A program made the position numbers and the translations under genes. The notes beneath the pieces were generated by a model that had not been told where the DNA came from, ran no database searches, and worked only from the letters and a program-made list of their open reading frames with translations. A stretch of 8,105 nt of DNA from Alphaproteobacteria bacterium (lineage in GTDB: Bacteria; Pseudomonadota; Alphaproteobacteria; UBA3830): the NCBI GenBank assembly GCA_017416635.1, contig JAFQBQ010000021.1, positions 1-8,105 of the forward strand. Direction: 5' to 3'. Positions 4,712 through 8,105 of this stretch are shown one piece after another; the first letter of the stretch is position 1, and each line of letters opens with the position of its first letter.

Positions 4712-5920
4712 TTACAGAGCGACAATATCTCCGACATAGGTTCCTAACTCAGTTGCGAGTTTTATCAGAGAATCGTTAGGCGTCAGTTGCCTTTTTGTTT
4801 CTCTGATATCTTCTAATTTTGTTTGAACAACAGCTTTTCCTCTTATGCCTAACTGACAGTTCCCAGCTTCGTTGCTGTTGCAAGCAATGGCTGCTGCAGC
4901 TTGTCCGAACCTCATACCCAGTTCAATATCCGATAAAGTAGGAGAATTTCCGCGTTGCAAATGTCCTAAGCAAATCGATTTCGCGTCGAAGCCTTGAGCC
5001 TTTAAATCATCTGCTATTTTTTGAGCGATACCGCCATATGCGACTCTTGCCAAAGTATCTGATACGTGATTTACGTTATATTCTTCTGAACCAAATTTTA
5101 CAGCTTCCGAAACTACTATGAAAGCGTACTTTTTCCCGCTCGGGCCGAAAATCTGGTGCATTTTTTGATAAATTTCTTCCATTCTGTATGGAATTTCTGG
5201 AACCAAAATTACGTCAGCGCCTGTTACCAGACCTGCACTTAGTGCGATGTATCCAGCTGCGCGCCCCATAACTTCAACAACCATAATTCTTTCATGGGTT
5301 CTAACAGTAGGTCTGAGTATTTCAACTGCCTGAGAAACTGTTTGAACTGCCGTAGAAAATCCAACCGACACATCTGTATTTTTAATGTCATTGTCGATTG
5401 TTTTTGGCACTGCGACGATTTTCAACGTTGGATCTTTTGTGATAATCGACTTCATGATGCGTGTACTGCCATCTCCACCGATATAAATCAGACATTTTAA
5501 GTTATGTTTCTTGTAAGTTCTTATCATTTCAAAGTCTGATTCGTCTTTTGAGAGCTTTTTCTCACCTTTCACTACGGGCTTGGTCCAGCATCTTAACATG
5601 CTGCCCCCCTGCGCTAAAATTTCAGGTGAACAATTATCATCATTTAATTCTATGAATTCATCATCTATCATTCCTTGTGCACCATGCCTAAATCCTAAGA
5701 CCTTAAATCCTCTTCTTTTGGCTCCTTGATATACTGCATAGATAATGCTGTTCAATCCAGGACAATCTCCTCCCGAAGTAAGGATACCGATAACTTTATC
5801 GTCGGTTACAGAAGCATTCGCTTCATTAGCTTTCGCCGAAACAGATGTAAAACCAAAAATAAACAAAAAAACTACGATAAAAAAACGAGAGCTAATCAAT
5901 TTGCAAGGTTTGGAAGACAT
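4712..5920 (-). CDS. pfkA: 6-phosphofructokinase with an N-terminal signal peptide
   Basis: Phosphofructokinase phosphorylates fructose 6-phosphate to fructose 1,6-bisphosphate. The catalytic domain (about residues 42-402) carries GGDCPGLNS (50-58), the nucleotide-site GGDGS (148-152), PKTIDND with the catalytic Asp (172-178), MGR (218-220), PEIPY (241-245) and GHLQRG (319-324), so it looks intact. Gly151 points to ATP as donor, whereas Lys173 is the residue usual in pyrophosphate or mixed-type enzymes; E. coli has Gly at that place. Unusually, the protein starts with a basic n-region (MSSKPCKLISSR), a hydrophobic stretch FFIVVFLFIFGF (13-24) and SVSAKA, a typical signal peptidase I site at about residue 29. 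The ATG at 5920 is chosen because AAGGAG ends six bases upstream; an in-frame TTG at 5950 would place that site inside the gene. No later start would remove the signal. It is 186 bases downstream of the lpxI-lpxB gene. Confidence 0.92.
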   Translation of the reverse strand: MSSKPCKLISSRFFIVVFLFIFGFTSVSAKANEANASVTDDKVIGILTSGGDCPGLNSIIYAVYQGAKRRGFKVLGFRHGAQGMIDDEFIELNDDNCSPEILAQGGSMLRCWTKPVVKGEKKLSKDESDFEMIRTYKKHNLKCLIYIGGDGSTRIMKSIITKDPTLKIVAVPKTIDNDIKNTDVSVGFSTAVQTVSQAVEILRPTVRTHERIMVVEVMGRAAGYIALSAGLVTGADVILVPEIPYRMEEIYQKMHQIFGPSGKKYAFIVVSEAVKFGSEEYNVNHVSDTLARVAYGGIAQKIADDLKAQGFDAKSICLGHLQRGNSPTLSDIELGMRFGQAAAAIACNSNEAGNCQLGIRGKAVVQTKLEDIRETKRQLTPNDSLIKLATELGTYVGDIVAL

Positions 5921-5926
5921 TATTTT

Positions 5927-5932
5927 CTCCTT
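5927..5932 (-). promoter_or_regulatory. Ribosome binding site fixing the phosphofructokinase start
   Basis: AAGGAG on the - strand is followed by six bases (AAAATA) and ATG at 5920-5918. It is the best ribosome binding site in the window. It decides for a 402-residue protein that includes the signal peptide, against the TTG start ten codons upstream. Confidence 0.8.
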
Positions 5933-6008
5933 TGTTAATTTATACAACAATGCAATGTGCCTTTGTTATAGTTATTACAAATTAATTAAAATTTCAAGAA
6001 ATATATAT

Positions 6009-6032
6009 CGATAAATTAATATAACTTTATCG
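6009..6032. repeat. Inverted repeat CGATAAA-N10-TTTATCG in the lpx-pfk gap
   Basis: CGATAAA (6009-6015) and TTTATCG (6026-6032) are perfect 7-bp inverted copies with a ten-base AT-only-but-one spacer, in the gap between the lpxI-lpxB stop and the phosphofructokinase start. The half-site spacing would suit a dimeric regulator upstream of pfk. Read leftward, it could also be a weak terminator, though the bases after it are ATATATAT rather than a T-run. No convincing promoter was found for pfk: TTGAAA at 5997-5992 has only a TATAAC 21 bases away. Confidence 0.3.
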
Positions 6033-6106
6033 CGAAAATATGAAAAAATTCCGCTGCTTACAAAACTGCTTGAATTCTCCATTCATAATTACCGCAGAAA
6101 AAACTA

Positions 6107-8038
6107 TCACTCCGGAGCAACTTCTTCTGTCTCTCGATTTTTTATCGTTCTAAGAACTTCTTCCGCTGCAATGCTTCTAGCCACTGTTAACTGCGAACGA
6201 ATCTTTTGAAAGAAAAATTGTTGCCTTTGTTGTTCTTGAGGTTGAAGCAAATTTTCAGCGTGTTTCATCAAGTTTTCAGCTGTGCAATCATCCTGAATTA
6301 ATTCAGGGACGACCGTTTCATGCGACAAAATATTCACCAAACAAATATAAGGTACATGAATTAGCCATTTCACTAAACGATAAGTAAATTCTGAAGTTTT
6401 ATACATAACAACAAACGGCAGATTCATTTTCGTAAGCTCCAGAGTAACGGTGCCAGAAGCGGCGACAGCCAATTTAGAGCTATTATACGCCTTTACTTTT
6501 TTTAATTTTTTTGTCGAAACGATAGGCTTTACCGACCAACCAGATACAAATTTTTTGATAAGCGGAGCCATTTCTCGTGTTGTTGGTAAAAAGAATTGCG
6601 CCTCTGGGTATTTCAGCGAAAATAACTCTACAAATTTTTTCAAAACAGGCATATGTAGCTCTAATTCTGATGCTCGGCTGCCAGGAAGTAAGGTTACTCC
6701 GATTTGCTTACATTCTTCAGGCTGAGATATAAAATCATTATCGACCATAACTGGATGTCCGACAAATGCTGTATCTAAATTGTACTTGCTGAATATCTCC
6801 TTTTCAAAAGGAAACAGAACCAGCAACTTATCGATGAATTTATGAAGACGAGCGGCTCGCCATTTCCTCCATGCCCAAACGGGAGGCGCAACATAATGAA
6901 TGACAGGAGCTTTGACCCCCATCCTTTTCACCGCTTTGTAGACACGATGCGTGAACCCTGAAGAATCGATGCCGATAATTACATCAGGCTGATAATATTT
7001 GATTGTTCGAGCTGTTTTTCGGATCAACTTCCAAACATGCCAAATTTTCCCGATGACTTCTTTTATTCCGATTAAAGATAATTCACTAATTGAAAACAAC
7101 GAAATAATACCGACTTGCTCCATGTAAGAGCCACCGATTCCGCAAAACTCCGTATCCTCGTCGAGCTTTTTAATATCTTTCATCAATCTACCACCAAGGT
7201 AATCTCCCGAGGCTTCACCTGCCATAATAAAAACTTTTCTCTTGTGTCGGACTTTAACCACTTGCAAGAAAAGCCCGTACTCGTTCGCTTTTTGTATGAC
7301 TGTTTCTTCATCTAACACTATGGTTTTGTTATCTTCAATAACTGCTCCTCGGTAACCGTGATTATGCAGATTTTCAATCGTATCCGGACCGATCGTCGGC
7401 AAATCCATGCGCAAATCTTGTTGCGGTTTGGAAAGTTTTACCAAAATACCTTCGTAACAACGATCGATCATTGCGTCGGTACCACGAACATCTTCTTTTG
7501 CAATTATTTTTCCGTCTGAAACAACTACAGCCTGACCGATATCTTGCAATCCTAAATGCAATGCGGCGGAAATACCGATGCGAATATCTTCCATATCAGA
7601 TTTACTCGGCGCAACCTTTGTGTATATACCTTCAGATAAAAATAAATACTTGAATAATTCATCACCAGATATAACTTGCAATCCTTGTTCATGAACAAGT
7701 TCAGCGACTTTTCGTAAAAGAGCATCATCTCCGCAAAATAATAATTCTTTGCAAAGACGTAGCGCCCATTTGAATCCGGTCATATCAAATGACAAATCAA
7801 ACAACGATGGCCGAACAATCCTTCCTGCAAAAATTATCTGTGTTACTTCATGTAATTTTAAAAAGTGCAGGATTTCACCGATTCTTCCTAAATTTGCGAA
7901 GAAGCGAGGGACGTCAGGATAGTCAATTGATTTATCATACCCACTTATAAAAACTAAGCAGAATTCTCTCTTTTGTTCCTGACAAGTTTTTATAACCAAA
8001 TGAGGGTAATCTCCTCCTCCGCAAATTATTCCGATCAT
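6107..8038 (-). CDS. lpxI-lpxB: Fused LpxI-LpxB: UDP-2,3-diacylglucosamine hydrolase and lipid-A-disaccharide synthase
   Basis: One 643-residue reading frame holds two complete lipid A enzymes. Residues 1-262 are LpxI (DUF1009 family): MIGIICGGGDYP, then AGRIVRPSLF (71-80), DVRGTDAMIDRC (183-194) and QDLRMDLPTIGP (207-218). LpxI hydrolyses UDP-2,3-diacylglucosamine to lipid X and UMP. Residues 268-643 are LpxB (glycosyltransferase family 19): FIMAGEASGD (270-279), VAPPVWAWR (383-391), VGHPV (426-430), LPGSRASELE (451-460) and AASGTVTLE (526-534). LpxB joins lipid X to a second UDP-diacylglucosamine at the inner face of the inner membrane. The join near 7235-7260 is about six basic residues (KVRHKR) with no stop and no ATG; the first LpxB Met is already inside its first strand. 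AAGGA precedes the ATG at 8038. The gene overlaps the upstream lpxA-like end by ATGA, so the lpx genes are co-transcribed. Separate lpxI and lpxB genes are the usual arrangement. Confidence 0.93.
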   Translation of the reverse strand: MIGIICGGGDYPHLVIKTCQEQKREFCLVFISGYDKSIDYPDVPRFFANLGRIGEILHFLKLHEVTQIIFAGRIVRPSLFDLSFDMTGFKWALRLCKELLFCGDDALLRKVAELVHEQGLQVISGDELFKYLFLSEGIYTKVAPSKSDMEDIRIGISAALHLGLQDIGQAVVVSDGKIIAKEDVRGTDAMIDRCYEGILVKLSKPQQDLRMDLPTIGPDTIENLHNHGYRGAVIEDNKTIVLDEETVIQKANEYGLFLQVVKVRHKRKVFIMAGEASGDYLGGRLMKDIKKLDEDTEFCGIGGSYMEQVGIISLFSISELSLIGIKEVIGKIWHVWKLIRKTARTIKYYQPDVIIGIDSSGFTHRVYKAVKRMGVKAPVIHYVAPPVWAWRKWRAARLHKFIDKLLVLFPFEKEIFSKYNLDTAFVGHPVMVDNDFISQPEECKQIGVTLLPGSRASELELHMPVLKKFVELFSLKYPEAQFFLPTTREMAPLIKKFVSGWSVKPIVSTKKLKKVKAYNSSKLAVAASGTVTLELTKMNLPFVVMYKTSEFTYRLVKWLIHVPYICLVNILSHETVVPELIQDDCTAENLMKHAENLLQPQEQQRQQFFFQKIRSQLTVARSIAAEEVLRTIKNRETEEVAPE

Positions 8039-8105
8039 GATCTATCCTTTGGTAAACAAAACGAGCGATTAGTTTTTTCTTTCATGAATTTTACAATTTC
8101 CTGAA
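8035..8105 (-). CDS. lpxA: Probable C-terminal end of LpxA (partial)
   Basis: A reading frame open to the window edge encodes QEIVKFMKEKTNRSFCLP plus KDRS and stops at TGA 8037-8035, overlapping the start of lpxI-lpxB as ATGA. The IVxFM-x-NRSFCLP pattern resembles the C-terminus of alphaproteobacterial LpxA (UDP-N-acetylglucosamine acyltransferase), where a helix with an IxxFI motif precedes a basic residue and a LP ending. The lpxA-lpxI-lpxB order is known from Caulobacter, so context agrees. LpxA transfers the first acyl chain in lipid A synthesis. Only 22 residues are visible, so the name is an inference; that this is the end of a translated gene is more secure. Confidence 0.55.
   Translation of the reverse strand, partial: QEIVKFMKEKTNRSFCLPKDRS

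Noticed and set aside
5921..5950. TTG start ten codons upstream of the phosphofructokinase ATG.
   Set aside because: The strong AAGGAG lies inside this stretch and is correctly spaced for the ATG at 5920; nothing suitable precedes the TTG.
7230..7265. Internal GTG/TTG codons near LpxB that could start a separate LpxB protein.
   Set aside because: No purine-rich ribosome binding site is properly spaced before them and no stop separates the domains, so a single fused product is favoured, although internal initiation cannot be excluded.
7115..7653. Short + strand reading frames opposite lpxI-lpxB, and similar antisense frames across accA, the transporter and pfk.
   Set aside because: They are shadows of well-conserved genes, lack ribosome binding sites, and their translations show no recognisable family features.

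Overview
The window suggests an AT-rich alphaproteobacterium, possibly a host-associated or intracellular lineage of the Holosporales/Rickettsiales kind. The evidence is the alphaproteobacterial-type RpoA C-terminus next to rplQ, the use of LpxI rather than LpxH for lipid A synthesis (the lpxA-lpxI-lpxB order known from Caulobacter), a metabolite:H+ symporter of the ProP type, and TTAA-N7-TTAA sites resembling CtrA boxes. The lineage is inferred from family knowledge; no search was run.

Left part, + strand (1-3988): the 3' end of rpoA and complete rplQ close a ribosomal-protein operon, followed by a strong intrinsic terminator. After 200 bases with a candidate promoter and a CtrA-like box come accA (acetyl-CoA carboxylase carboxyltransferase alpha) and, directly abutting it, an MFS symporter. 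A second CtrA-like box lies between the transporter and a membrane-anchored SPFH protein that closely resembles plant hypersensitive-induced-reaction (HIR) proteins. Between 4018 and 4126 a good promoter is followed by a perfect hairpin terminator with no ORF between them, which could encode a small RNA of about 75 nt.

Right part, - strand (8105-4138): reading leftwards, the probable 3' end of lpxA overlaps by ATGA with one 643-codon gene that encodes LpxI and LpxB as a single polypeptide. It would carry out two consecutive lipid A steps (UDP-diacylglucosamine to lipid X, then lipid X to the disaccharide). Next is a complete 6-phosphofructokinase carrying an N-terminal Sec-type signal peptide, then a small secreted cysteine-rich protein whose start codon and ribosome binding site are buried in a long predicted mRNA hairpin.

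The points most worth following up are the LpxI-LpxB fusion, the apparently exported phosphofructokinase with a Gly/Lys active-site combination, the neighbouring secreted protein with cysteines spaced every seven residues, and the hairpin controlling its start. No mobile elements, CRISPR arrays, tRNAs or rRNAs were seen, and there is no gene-free stretch longer than about 265 bases.
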